Shown: in pieces, positions 1 to 8,251 of the stretch
Position numbering within the stretch: the first letter of the stretch is position 1
Layout: each line of letters opens with the position of its first letter
Translations under genes and position numbers: made by a program
DNA from: Marvania coccoides
Taxonomy: Eukaryota; Chlorophyta; Trebouxiophyceae; Chlorellales; Chlorellaceae
Direction of reading: 5' to 3'
Assembly (NCBI GenBank): GCA_963854735.1
Contig: OY978111.1
Span: 1-40,000, forward strand
Length of the DNA stretch: 40,000 bases
Notes under the pieces: generated by a model
Databases searched by the model: none
Told to the model about the DNA's origin: nothing
The model's input: only the letters and a program-made list of their open reading frames with translations

Positions 1-5
1 GCCGG

Positions 6-42
<37 letters not shown>

Positions 43-73
43 CGTGTCACCAGTTCAAGTCTGGTTCCTGGCA
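1..73 (+). tRNA. trnF(GAA): tRNA-Phe(GAA)
   Basis: Full cloverleaf starting at the first base of the window. The acceptor arms GCCGGGA and TCCTGGC pair with one G-U. The anticodon loop is CTGAAAA with GAA in the centre, and the T-loop is TTCAAGT. The discriminator is A and CCA is not encoded, as usual in plastids. Confidence 0.96.
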
Positions 74-160
74 AAAAATGGATAAGTCAAACGTTCGATA
101 TTTTTGTAGTGAAAAAAACGAACCTATAGCTTGAACTTTAAATTTGTTTTTTAAAGTCAT

Positions 161-208
161 TGCGTCGCGTTGTAATAAAATTAACATACAATTTTGTGTA
201 AGACACAA
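161..208. repeat. Dispersed repeat family B, divergent copy
   Basis: Resembles the recurring block that begins GCGTCGC, contains an AT-rich inverted repeat built from AAAATT and AATTTT, and ends in ACACAA. Better copies lie near 22.95, 26.64, 27.86, 33.61 and 35.79 kb. It occupies the short spacer between tRNA-Phe and tilS. Confidence 0.5.
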
Positions 209-317
209 AGAAAACTGGATTTAATAAAAATGTATAAGTCTTATCCATATTTCGAGAATTTCTATTTCTTGAACATGACAATTCTTTCTGAATAGAAAGA
301 ATCTCCGATTTCTTAAA

Positions 318-1559
318 ATGAATATGACTAAAAACTTATCAGAGATTAGTTTTATTGTACATCAAACCCGGCTATTTTCGAGCCCTTCTACGGAGCGCAG
401 CTTCGCGGATCCTGCTCATTTACTTTGTGCGGTTTCAGGAGGTCAAGATTCCATAGTGGTTTTACTTTTATTGGTACATTTAAAAAATGTCTCTCCATTA
501 GAAACTTCATTAGTTTATTGTAATCATTTTTGGCAAAAAGATAATTTTTATACACTTCATAATCTTTGCAAATTGGCTTATCTCTTTGGCTTTCCAATAA
601 ATTTTGTAGTACCAAAAAATACTATAAATTCGGAGGCTGACGGGCATATTTGGAGACACACGAATTTTTCCTATGTGGCTGCGTGTTTAAATACTGATTT
701 TTTATTAACAGGACATACTGGAAATGATCAAATTGAAACTGCAGTTTGGCATTTTTTGCGTGGAACTGGCTCAAAAGGTTTGGTAAGTTTAGAACCTACT
801 AGTTATTTAAAAACGACCGCGATTTCCAACTCATTTCGTGCACAGATTTTTTATAAGAAAAAAAAATTAAAACTTTTTAGAAATCCGAAAATAGATGTAT
901 TGAATATATCTTGGAAGCGTCCTATTAACCAAGTACAAATGCATGTTACGCATGATTGCGGTCAAAGATCGGCAATGACTTCGTTTTCGAGAACCCTCAA
1001 AACACCTTATTCGGTTTCTATTCCAAGCTCCAATCTATTGTCTTACGATATTAAAACGCTAAAAGAGTTCATATGTGAAAGAAAACAAGACTTTTTTTTT
1101 AAATACGGTTGTTATTATTATTTTGGCAAACAATCAAAAAAAAAAGGCTGTAAAATTCAAAGGCCTCTTTTAAACATTTCCCGCTCGACTATTAAAAAAT
1201 TAATAATCAAAAATAATTTTCCTGTTGTCCAAGATGGTACAAATATAAATCTACGGTTTCTAAGAAATAAAATTCGATTAATTTTGATGCCTCTTTTTCG
1301 ATATTATATTCAAACTCGATGTGATAGCCATATAAACAATTTACTCGGTATTCTTGAAAAAGAACAACTTTATTTAGAAACTGTTGTCCAGAATCTAATT
1401 CATTTATATTCTACGCAACCAGAAGCTTTAAATTCAGTAAGTTATCTTCCACAATCAGTTCAACTTCTTATTTTAAAAAGACTTTTACAGAGTTACGGTG
1501 TCAATTCGCCTAAAAAAACTCATATTGAAACTTTTTCGAATACGAGTCATTTTTTGTAG
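318..1559 (+). CDS. tilS: tRNA(Ile)-lysidine synthase (TilS/Ycf62)
   Basis: 413 aa. TilS ligates lysine to C34 of tRNA-Ile(CAU), so that the tRNA reads AUA instead of AUG and is charged with isoleucine. The ATP-binding PP-loop SGGQDS is at residues 40-45. HFLRGTGSKGL, a TilS-type motif, and RPLLNISR further along also match the family. The C-terminal part is basic and poorly conserved. The start at 318 gives the usual distance to the PP-loop; no Shine-Dalgarno sequence is evident. Residues 24-31 (STERSFAD) are encoded by a copy of the GC-rich dispersed repeat (about 389-409), so this short stretch looks like an in-frame insertion. The stop lies 2 bases from convergent tRNA-Lys. The likely substrate tRNA is at 29507-29590. 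Confidence 0.9.
   Translation: MNMTKNLSEISFIVHQTRLFSSPSTERSFADPAHLLCAVSGGQDSIVVLLLLVHLKNVSPLETSLVYCNHFWQKDNFYTLHNLCKLAYLFGFPINFVVPKNTINSEADGHIWRHTNFSYVAACLNTDFLLTGHTGNDQIETAVWHFLRGTGSKGLVSLEPTSYLKTTAISNSFRAQIFYKKKKLKLFRNPKIDVLNISWKRPINQVQMHVTHDCGQRSAMTSFSRTLKTPYSVSIPSSNLLSYDIKTLKEFICERKQDFFFKYGCYYYFGKQSKKKGCKIQRPLLNISRSTIKKLIIKNNFPVVQDGTNINLRFLRNKIRLILMPLFRYYIQTRCDSHINNLLGILEKEQLYLETVVQNLIHLYSTQPEALNSVSYLPQSVQLLILKRLLQSYGVNSPKKTHIETFSNTSHFL
389..409. repeat. Family C repeat inside tilS
   Basis: TACGGAGCGCAGCTTCGCGG resembles spacer copies such as 19517-19540, 27799-27821, 26418-26444 and 28403-28422 (core GAAGCGCAGCTTCGC). It is in frame within tilS. Confidence 0.65.
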
Positions 1560-1561
1560 AT

Positions 1562-1633
1562 TGGGTCACCCGGGACTCGAACCCGGAACTAATCGGTTAA
1601 AAGCCGAATACTCTACCATTGAGTTAGCAACCC
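1562..1633 (-). tRNA. trnK(UUU): tRNA-Lys(UUU)
   Basis: On the minus strand the acceptor GGGTTGC pairs with GTGACCC using two G-U pairs. The anticodon loop CTTTTAA carries TTT, and the discriminator is A. There is no trnK intron or matK, unlike land plants. It converges on tilS with a 2-base gap. Confidence 0.95.
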
Positions 1634-1733
1634 TTTTGTTTAGTACTGAGAATTTTACTTTGAGATTCTATATTTTGCAACCTACGTCGAGTAAAGCTAG
1701 ACTATACATATATATTGAAAATTGCTGTTTCTT

Positions 1734-1816
1734 CAGAAGTGCTCAAGTCTTTTATTGTCTCAACTTAAACAGTATAGCTGTTTAAGTTGAGACAATAAAG
1801 TACTAAAGCACTTCTG
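1734..1816. terminator. Long stem-loop between psbZ and tRNA-Lys
   Basis: A 22-bp perfect inverted repeat (1751-1772 with 1778-1799, loop of 5) is extended by a further 10-bp pair (1734-1743 with 1807-1816) beyond small internal bulges. It lies directly 3' of psbZ and upstream of tRNA-Lys on the minus strand. Inference: 3'-end processing or stabilising structure for psbZ mRNA. Confidence 0.7.
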
Positions 1817-1874
1817 TGTGTTTTGGAAGAGAATTCAAAAACTGAAGTCTCTTCGTTTTGGCGTGGAATGAGGT

Positions 1875-2063
1875 TTACACCACAAATGAATTTAAAATTC
1901 CTACTGCAAACACAAGCAGAAACCAAATTCCAACTCCTGAAAATACTGTACTTTTGTTTTGACCCCAACCTTCTGGTGTTGCAAAAACAACAGGGACACC
2001 AATAACTAACAAAAATGATACGAGAATTAACGCAAATAAAGCTAATTGAAATATGAGAAGCAT
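1875..2063 (-). CDS. psbZ: Photosystem II protein PsbZ (Ycf9)
   Basis: 62 aa, the exact family length. Small PSII core subunit in the thylakoid membrane, at the interface with the light-harvesting antenna. Two membrane segments are visible: residues 3-24 and about 41-59. Hallmarks are the FQLALFALI start, [11 protein letters not shown] in the loop and VGILNSFVV at the end. It starts at the only suitable ATG. The mRNA 3' side ends in the long hairpin at 1734-1816. Confidence 0.95.
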   Translation of the reverse strand: MLLIFQLALFALILVSFLLVIGVPVVFATPEGWGQNKSTVFSGVGIWFLLVFAVGILNSFVV

Positions 2064-2355
2064 CGCTTTGAGTTTCCTGAATACTTGAATACTTTAGAGT
2101 ATTTTACTAGGTTTAGTATACCTGATACAAACGAGAAAGTGCGTGTCTTTTCAAATTCTTTTTAGAAAAACACTTCTTTTCGACTCCAGTTAGATTATTC
2201 AAGTTCTATGTTTAATATTCAGATTTTTCATGGTGCTTAATATTTGGAGAAGCTTTGAATTTTGGCTTATAATTTCAAAAAATTACAAAACTTTCTATTT
2301 TGTAAGCAACTCTGCTTGACAATCAGACACCGTTTTCAGTATTATAAGAAAAAAC

Positions 2356-2426
2356 GCGGATATTGCATAGTGGTAGTGCCCTTGCCTTCCAAGCAAGAGG
2401 TGCGGGTTCGATTCCCGCTATCCGCT
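2356..2426 (+). tRNA. trnG(UCC): tRNA-Gly(UCC)
   Basis: 71 nt. The acceptor GCGGATA pairs with TATCCGC, and the anticodon loop CTTCCAA holds TCC. It is uninterrupted, unlike the intron-containing copy of streptophytes. A second tRNA-Gly with GCC is at 19759. Confidence 0.95.
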
Positions 2427-2516
2427 CCAGTTTTTTCTTCTAAGCAATGAACCGTTTCTAATAAGTCGTTGATAAAATTGTTTCCAATTTGTAGGAGAAA
2501 TCGATGCAACAACTCT

Positions 2517-2590
2517 GGCGGGTGTAGCCAAGTGGTTAAGGCAGTGGATTGTGACTCCACCATTCGCGGGTTCAACTCCCGTCATTCGCC
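2517..2590 (+). tRNA. trnH(GUG): tRNA-His(GUG)
   Basis: 74 nt including the extra G(-1) opposite C73, the histidine identity element. The acceptor GCGGGTG pairs with CATTCGC and the anticodon GTG lies in loop TTGTGAC. Confidence 0.95.
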
Positions 2591-2676
2591 CAATATGTAT
2601 TTTATAAAAAATGCTTTAATGATTAATGATTAGAGTCGTGTTTTATCGTACAGACATTTTTCAAATGTTCTAACTT

Positions 2677-2708
2677 AAAAACCCTAGAGTTAACACTCTA
2701 GGGTTTTT
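2677..2708 (+). terminator. Rho-independent-like terminator after tRNA-His
   Basis: A stem of about 13 bp (AAAACCCTAGAGT and its complement) has a short TAAC loop and is followed by a run of T. It looks bacterial in form and should end transcripts of the tRNA-Gly/tRNA-His unit. Confidence 0.7.
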
Positions 2709-2843
2709 TTTGCTAAATTTTTATGAAAAAAATCAAGTAATGCCATCGCTGTTATGTGTCAAGTCAACGTTGTAAAATTTATTATACTTACTCCTTTAGT
2801 CTGTATTTTTATAGAGAGTTTTTTTCCAAACAACTTAAAAAAC

Positions 2844-2872
2844 TTGATGGTGTCTGAGGAAGCCGTTATACT
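2844..2872 (+). promoter_or_regulatory. Plastid sigma70-type promoter of the psbE operon
   Basis: The -35 box TTGATG (2844-2849) and the -10 box TATACT (2867-2872) are separated by exactly 17 bases. Transcription would start near 2879, leaving a leader of about 160 bases. Confidence 0.6.
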
Positions 2873-3042
2873 AACAGAAGAAAGAAACTAAAAAGAGTTG
2901 ATTGATTTTTTTTTTTTGATATCTTGAAGCAAGTATTCATTGCCATCAAAGATGACAAATCTTTTTCCTCTTTCACTTGTTTCAATAAGTTTTAACAAGC
3001 AGCAACGCTGCCCATTACATTACTATATAAGGAGTGTTACGC

Positions 3043-3425
<383 letters not shown>

Positions 3426-3443
3426 GAGCAAAGTGAGAGTATT

Positions 3444-3560
3444 ATGGCGAAACCAAATCCCAATAAACAAAGTGTAGAATTAAATCGTACCAGTTTATAC
3501 TGGGGTCTACTATTAATTTTTGTGTTAGCGGTGCTCTTCTCAAGTTATATTTTCAATTAA
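3444..3560 (+). CDS. psbL: Photosystem II protein PsbL
   Basis: 38 aa. Single-helix PSII subunit near the dimer interface and the plastoquinone path. The start [20 protein letters not shown] and the end SSYIFN match the family. A genomic ATG start is present, so no start-codon editing is needed. Confidence 0.97.
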
Positions 3561-3822
3561 TTCTGAAGAATACCATTTCTTCTCAGTATCAACTGGGAAA
3601 GAAATTGTAAATTATAGAGAAGTTATTGGAAAAACGAACTTCCGCTTCCTTTCATTGCGTACCCTGGCGTAGAAAATCTACACAGTAACTACACAAAGAA
3701 GATGGAGCTTAAGAAAAGAAAACCAGTCACAAACATTCCGCCTTGGGTACCCTCGGTGCTCAAGCATTTTTAATGCGTTGGCGGAACACAACTCGACTAC
3801 TGTATAAAAAGGAGATTTAGAT
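3561..3822. other. Expanded psbL-psbJ spacer
   Basis: 262 bases without a gene inside an operon that is otherwise tightly packed. It holds an inverted repeat with 7-bp arms TTCCGCC (3736-3742) and GGCGGAA (3780-3786) and a small inner GCATT/AATGC hairpin. Inference: a spacer insertion that may mark an mRNA processing site. AAAAAGGAG (3806-3814) serves psbJ. Confidence 0.55.
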
Positions 3823-3951
3823 ATGTCCAATAGTGGCACAACTGGTCGTATTCCATTATGGCTTGTTGGTACCGTTGCCGGATTAGCGGCACTGACTATC
3901 GTAGCTGTTTTTTTCTATGGTTCGTACGTCGGTCTTGGTTCGTCTTTATAA
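3823..3951 (+). CDS. psbJ: Photosystem II protein PsbJ
   Basis: 42 aa. Single-helix PSII subunit affecting electron flow from QA to plastoquinone. Recognised from [15 protein letters not shown] and the end [14 protein letters not shown] strong Shine-Dalgarno sequence (AAGGAG, ending at 3814) sits 8 bases before ATG. Last gene of the operon; a 12-bp hairpin follows at 4087-4118. Confidence 0.97.
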   Translation: MSNSGTTGRIPLWLVGTVAGLAALTIVAVFFYGSYVGLGSSL

Positions 3952-4086
3952 GCGAATTACTAAGATACACAACGAAATCATTGAGCTCGAAGACCTATAT
4001 TCAGTTCTTCGAGCTAATCATATTTTTAGATAACTTTGCTATTCATTCGAAATATGAAAAAGCTCCCTAAAAGATACAACTATTTC

Positions 4087-4118
4087 GTGATATAGACATT
4101 CAATACTGTCTATATCAC
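4087..4118. terminator. Hairpin after the psbE operon
   Basis: A perfect 12-bp stem GTGATATAGACA with its complement and an 8-base loop lies 135 bases after the psbJ stop and just before the tRNA-Leu gene. Likely a 3'-end or processing structure. Confidence 0.6.
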
Positions 4119-4137
4119 TTGCACTTTATAAAAAGCT

Positions 4138-4216
4138 GCCGCTTGGTGAAATGGTAAACACATAACTTTCAAAAGTTACGAAGAAATTCGTATCGGTTCA
4201 AGTCCGATAAGCGGCA
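4138..4216 (+). tRNA. trnL(CAA): tRNA-Leu(CAA)-like, irregular anticodon arm
   Basis: 79 nt class II tRNA. The acceptor GCCGCTT pairs with AAGCGGC and the discriminator is A. The D-arm GTG-AAATGGTAAA-CAC is typical of plastid tRNA-Leu. A GAAA-capped variable arm (CGAA/TTCG) and a T-arm ATCGG-TTCAAGT-CCGAT follow. The anticodon region is odd: the best 5-bp stem (TAACT/AGTTA) leaves a 6-base loop TTCAAA, and a 4-bp stem leaves 8 bases. CAA (4170-4172) follows a T33-like T, so Leu(CAA) is the best call. The acceptor-D linker is also one base short unless the gene is shifted by one (4137-4217). Confidence 0.75.
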
Positions 4217-4226
4217 ATTTTTTAGT

Positions 4227-5357
4227 TTACGATAGATCCTCTGTGTCGCTTTGCAACATATCGAAATGGAGCCAACGAGACTGTGGTCGTCGAGAATTAG
4301 GACCCCAATTTTTTGAGAGAAGTTTCTCTTGGATTTTTTCCACTTCGATTTCAGAATCTGGTTTTGTTGTGTCACTTTGCGGCACATCTGAGACGATCAG
4401 ATCTTTGACAATATGATCGATTTGAGATTGATGTAAGATTTCGCATGCAAGTAATTCATATGCGAGTGTATCTAAAACATCACGATTTTCGTGTAATAAA
4501 ACTAACGCTTTGTTAAAACTTTGCAGAATTAAGGAGTGCGTTTGGTAATCAATATGAATATTTGCAGTTTCATTCAACGTGAGGGACTCGCTAACTTTTT
4601 TAGCAAACATATTGCCATGATAAAACTCATCTGGTGGAATCCATTCTAAATTTCGTTCTTTTTGCAATGGGTCTGGAAGATATAATCGATACCAATTCGA
4701 AAAAGTTCTAGTAGCAAATTCAAATTCGTTTGAAATTCGAGATTGCCAGCTTGGAACTTGGAAATATTTTTGCGCTTGTTGCTCGATTAAATCTTGATCT
4801 TGCTCCTCTTCAACATCCTCGTAATAATAATTCAGATTTCCAACCTGTTCATCTCGGTGAATGATTGAAAGTTCGGTTGTTTCTATAGGATCTAAGAGAG
4901 TTTGAAAAAATGGTAATTTCTCAGCAAATTCATAGCGATATTCTTTTTCATTAAAACCTTTAATAATCTCGGAATTTTGATGAATCAAACTAGTTGTGCT
5001 ATAAAAAGTCCAATTTTCAACCATCAAGCTAATGAGGTTTTGAGCAAAGTGAAGATCCTCCAGCCCTAAATCAGAGACATTAAGAAAAGCATTATCCTGT
5101 TGTAAAAAAAGAATTTCGGCCGCTTTTCCTGCATAACAACCGACGAGTCGATGTTCTAATTCAACTCGACGAGCAAATCGGAAAACATAGTTTTGTAAAT
5201 TTTCACTAATTTGCAAAGCCCTAGCATTTGGACGACGTGGCCATAAGTGAGCGACAAGGGTTGGTGGATGATGTTTTAAAAGCCGGCTTAAAAGAATTTT
5301 TCCTGCTTGATAATAGGCCAATTGAAGTGCAAAAACAGTATTTTTTTGAACTTGCAT
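4227..5357 (-). CDS. ftsH: FtsH-like protein, C-terminal M41-like part (second ORF of split gene)
   Basis: 376 aa. This is the peptidase-domain half of the plastid FtsH/Ycf2-like protein, whose AAA part is the ORF just upstream (5366-8251). The zinc-protease helix is recognisable but dead: the family HExxH is replaced within AYYQAGK (residues 14-20), so both metal-binding His and the catalytic Glu are lost. VGCYAGKAAEILFL corresponds to the later FtsH GGR-AEE segment. The C-terminal half has a Glu/Asp-rich stretch and then NWYRLYLPDP and EWIPPDEFYHG, which I believe recur in chlorophyte plastid FtsH proteins. The frame upstream of its ATG, back to about 5395, encodes DRITTLEKP, an FtsH linker motif, so this ORF is probably the rest of the same protein. 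No Shine-Dalgarno sequence precedes the ATG. Confidence 0.85.
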   Translation of the reverse strand: MQVQKNTVFALQLAYYQAGKILLSRLLKHHPPTLVAHLWPRRPNARALQISENLQNYVFRFARRVELEHRLVGCYAGKAAEILFLQQDNAFLNVSDLGLEDLHFAQNLISLMVENWTFYSTTSLIHQNSEIIKGFNEKEYRYEFAEKLPFFQTLLDPIETTELSIIHRDEQVGNLNYYYEDVEEEQDQDLIEQQAQKYFQVPSWQSRISNEFEFATRTFSNWYRLYLPDPLQKERNLEWIPPDEFYHGNMFAKKVSESLTLNETANIHIDYQTHSLILQSFNKALVLLHENRDVLDTLAYELLACEILHQSQIDHIVKDLIVSDVPQSDTTKPDSEIEVEKIQEKLLSKNWGPNSRRPQSRWLHFDMLQSDTEDLS

Positions 5358-5365
5358 TGGTTTTT

Positions 5366-8251
5366 CTAACGTTGTAATACGATCAATACGTAATCAATGG
5401 TTTCCAGTGTATGCTGACTTTGATTAAGAATCGCATAAAGTGTGGATTGGTTCATAATGCTCGCGATATCAGCAGCACTATAGCCTGCAGTTCGATGGGT
5501 AAAATAATCCCACGAAACCTCATTATTCACCCCTAAATTTGTACTATAGAGTTTGAAAATTTCTTTGCGTTTTTCAGGACCTGGTAATCCCAAATCAATA
5601 ATTCGATCAAATCGCCCAGGTCGTAAAACAGCCGGGTCAAGCATTTCTGGTCTATTTGTTGCTGCAATTACCACAACCCCCGCTCGACTTTTAATTCCAT
5701 CAAGTTCTACTAAAAATTGCAGTAAAAGACGAAGTTTTTCTTTTCGAAGCTCTTCTTGGATTAAAACAGCATTAGGATCTTCAGAATCCTTCCCTTTCAC
5801 TTGTGCTGAATGACTTACATTTGAGAGAGGATTGGCTAAAGTGTCAAGAAGGTCTTCTGCCCCAGTTGCTGCATGACCCATATGTTCACGTTTTTGAGCT
5901 AAAGTATCCACTTCATCGATAAAAACAATACAGGGAGCCATTTTTCGTGCTTCATCAAATAAAATTTGTAATTTAATGGCTCCTGATTCGCCGGGTTCTA
6001 ACAAGGAACTTCCAGAGAGTGCGACTACAGGAACTTCTGCTTCTCCAGCAATAGCTTGAACTAAAATAGTTTTCCCAGTTCCTGGAGGTCCGGTTAATAA
6101 AATACCACGCGGAAGAGTTTTACTCAGAGCAAATTCTCTTCCCGAATTCCGTAAAAACCAAACAATTTCGATAATTTCGGGTAAAAGATTTTGAATTCCA
6201 GCAATATTACTGAAATTTTGTGTGGTTTTCGAAATAATGCGAAAGCCTTTCTCACGTTTACCCATAAGAATCTCGATTTCTTGTTTCAGGTTTTCGTCTA
6301 AAAACCCTAAAAAAGCAACTAAATCTAAAAGATATTCTAAGAGTTCTCGCCCATAATTGGACGCTAATGTTTTTAAAACACTAAAAAAGAATAAACCAAA
6401 CCCCAGTTTTGAGGCAATTAACCAAGACTCAGTGGTTAACGGTTCCCACATATCAGAAAAGAAACCTTGATTGTTTTTCGCAAAGAGTAATGGGTACTTT
6501 TGATAAGTTCCAGAACTTAAAGTATTGGCATTTGTTAGTCCAAAAGAGAGACTAGGCGAAATTTTGGCGTAACTCGAAGAGTTTTGCTGAAGAGTGGGGT
6601 GAAGATATTCAAAATCAACAAAAGGGTTGATTCCAAAAGGAAAATACTCAGGTTCAACTTTCGGAATTAAGCCTTCGAATAACGGGAGAGTTACAAATTC
6701 AACAGTTCCTTGTGTTTCAGTTTTTTTATTTTGCTGTTGTTTGTATTTGTCTTGAAATGCCGTCCAATCCTTTACAGACATTTTTGGAACATACAACGAT
6801 CGTTGAAACGACAAGAATTCTGGTTTTACACCTAATTGTTGGAGATTTCCAAAATAATTTTTTAAAGTTTCCCGCGTTGGGTTTGTCGGTCCTAGATATT
6901 TTTCAAGCCATGATCTAAGATCATGTTTTTGATTGTGTATTTGCGTAACCCACTCAAGACCCGCTTGGCTATTTAGCACAACCGCTGGTCCTTGATATAT
7001 AATTTTTTCTTTTTGATTTTCACCCAATGCTCGTAAAATGATTTTTTGTTTTTGAATTTCAAAAGCTGGCGAATCAGAATGTTGAAATTGCTGAGCTCTA
7101 GGAAGTAAATAATTTGGAGGAAGTTCAAGTGCAAGATCCGTCTTATCAGAAAATTGTCTTTGCCAAAGGAAAGAAATAACTTCCCGGAGGTCCATATCAG
7201 GATATCGATAACCAGACATCAGTCTTGGTTTCACAAACTCATCTTCAAGGCCAGCAAAGCTGTCGCTTGGGGCGACGCACGCAAGATATGGGCGAGTTTC
7301 GTTAAAAGCATCGAATTCAATCTGACTCAATTCTCCCAACTCAGGAGCACTGAAAATTTTTCTAAATTCGTTTTTCAATGTCACATCAGAATTTAAAAAG
7401 TCTTTTTGCTTAGCAGATTCAACACTTGACGAAAGAGTTTTCTGGGCAATTTTACTATCGCTAATTATTGTGTTTAGTTTTAAACCTACAAACTGAGTAG
7501 CTTCGAGATTTTTTATGGAGCTCTTTTTATATTTTGAAAGCTTGAGTTTAATTTTTTCTTTTGGAGAAGAAGACAAAGTTTGCCATTGAATATTATCAAA
7601 TGAAATATTAAGTGGTGCAGTTGCAAAAGAATTTTCAATTGCTTCGAGTTTGCTCGGCAATTCGTCAAGCTCTTGAGGAATTTTTTGCCAGAAATTTAGA
7701 TTTGGCTCGTCAAGTAATATAGTGTACCACTTGCGTGCTTCGCGCGATGCCGTAGCTTCGCTGTCATTGCTTTGGTTTCTTTCAAATTGTCTATGAGATG
7801 TGATTGACCCGATTAAACGAGGTTCTTCCTCTTTTTGTGGCTTTGTAATAAGAAGAGTTCTTTGAAACCAAGATGTTTTATTTTTAGAGTTCTGAAGCGG
7901 ATTCTTTTTATCTTTTAAAAGATAATGAAATGTTTCCCACTGAATTTTTTCTGTTGGTGTGCCAAGTCCGGGAAGGTTTTGTTCGAAAAATACTGATTTT
8001 TTGTCAACCGAATATTTTTGATTTAAAAAAACGGAAAAGCCTAAAACAATTGGAAGGGTACTAAAAATAACAGTAAAAATTTTTTTTGATGTTAATCCTG
8101 AAGATTGTAGTGTAACTCCACTTTGAAATTTAGGGTCTCGACCCTCGTGGCTTCTAGAAAGACCAAAAAGGTTTTTCACGAATTTTTTCGACATTTGAAT
8201 TTTTTCGGCGAAAAATGACATTGGTTTCTTTGGATTAGTTTCTTTATGCAT
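5366..8251 (-). CDS. ftsH: FtsH/Ycf2-like AAA ATPase, N-terminal part (first ORF of split gene)
   Basis: 961 aa. Membrane-bound AAA+ ATPase related to FtsH; in plants the Ycf2-FtsHi complex acts as a protein import motor at the inner envelope. A membrane segment lies at about residues 55-76 and another at about 625-660. A long low-conservation region lies between them. The AAA module is complete: Walker A GPPGTGKT (about 720), Walker B IVFIDEVD (about 774) and the second region of homology ATNRPEMLDPAVLRPGRFDR (about 865-885). The ORF stops after TIDYVLIVLQR, just where FtsH proteins continue into DR-x-x-x-G/T-LEK and the peptidase domain. That continuation is found in another frame (see 4227-5357). 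Residues 162-173 are encoded by a GC-rich dispersed repeat. Confidence 0.88.
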   Translation of the reverse strand: MHKETNPKKPMSFFAEKIQMSKKFVKNLFGLSRSHEGRDPKFQSGVTLQSSGLTSKKIFTVIFSTLPIVLGFSVFLNQKYSVDKKSVFFEQNLPGLGTPTEKIQWETFHYLLKDKKNPLQNSKNKTSWFQRTLLITKPQKEEEPRLIGSITSHRQFERNQSNDSEATASREARKWYTILLDEPNLNFWQKIPQELDELPSKLEAIENSFATAPLNISFDNIQWQTLSSSPKEKIKLKLSKYKKSSIKNLEATQFVGLKLNTIISDSKIAQKTLSSSVESAKQKDFLNSDVTLKNEFRKIFSAPELGELSQIEFDAFNETRPYLACVAPSDSFAGLEDEFVKPRLMSGYRYPDMDLREVISFLWQRQFSDKTDLALELPPNYLLPRAQQFQHSDSPAFEIQKQKIILRALGENQKEKIIYQGPAVVLNSQAGLEWVTQIHNQKHDLRSWLEKYLGPTNPTRETLKNYFGNLQQLGVKPEFLSFQRSLYVPKMSVKDWTAFQDKYKQQQNKKTETQGTVEFVTLPLFEGLIPKVEPEYFPFGINPFVDFEYLHPTLQQNSSSYAKISPSLSFGLTNANTLSSGTYQKYPLLFAKNNQGFFSDMWEPLTTESWLIASKLGFGLFFFSVLKTLASNYGRELLEYLLDLVAFLGFLDENLKQEIEILMGKREKGFRIISKTTQNFSNIAGIQNLLPEIIEIVWFLRNSGREFALSKTLPRGILLTGPPGTGKTILVQAIAGEAEVPVVALSGSSLLEPGESGAIKLQILFDEARKMAPCIVFIDEVDTLAQKREHMGHAATGAEDLLDTLANPLSNVSHSAQVKGKDSEDPNAVLIQEELRKEKLRLLLQFLVELDGIKSRAGVVVIAATNRPEMLDPAVLRPGRFDRIIDLGLPGPEKRKEIFKLYSTNLGVNNEVSWDYFTHRTAGYSAADIASIMNQSTLYAILNQSQHTLETIDYVLIVLQR
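7733..7768. repeat. Family C-like repeat inside ftsH
   Basis: GTGCTTCGCGCGATGCCGTA followed by GCTTCGCTGTC gives residues 162-173 of the FtsH-like protein. It matches the GC-rich spacer elements in style and stands out from the AT-rich surroundings. Confidence 0.6.

Larger units (their letters stand above)
2591..3042. other. Spacer tRNA-His to psbE: terminator, promoter, leader
   Basis: This 452-base gap contains no gene. It holds a hairpin with a T-run (2677-2708), a good sigma70-type promoter (2844-2872) and the roughly 160-base psbE leader ending in a Shine-Dalgarno sequence. Confidence 0.7.
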
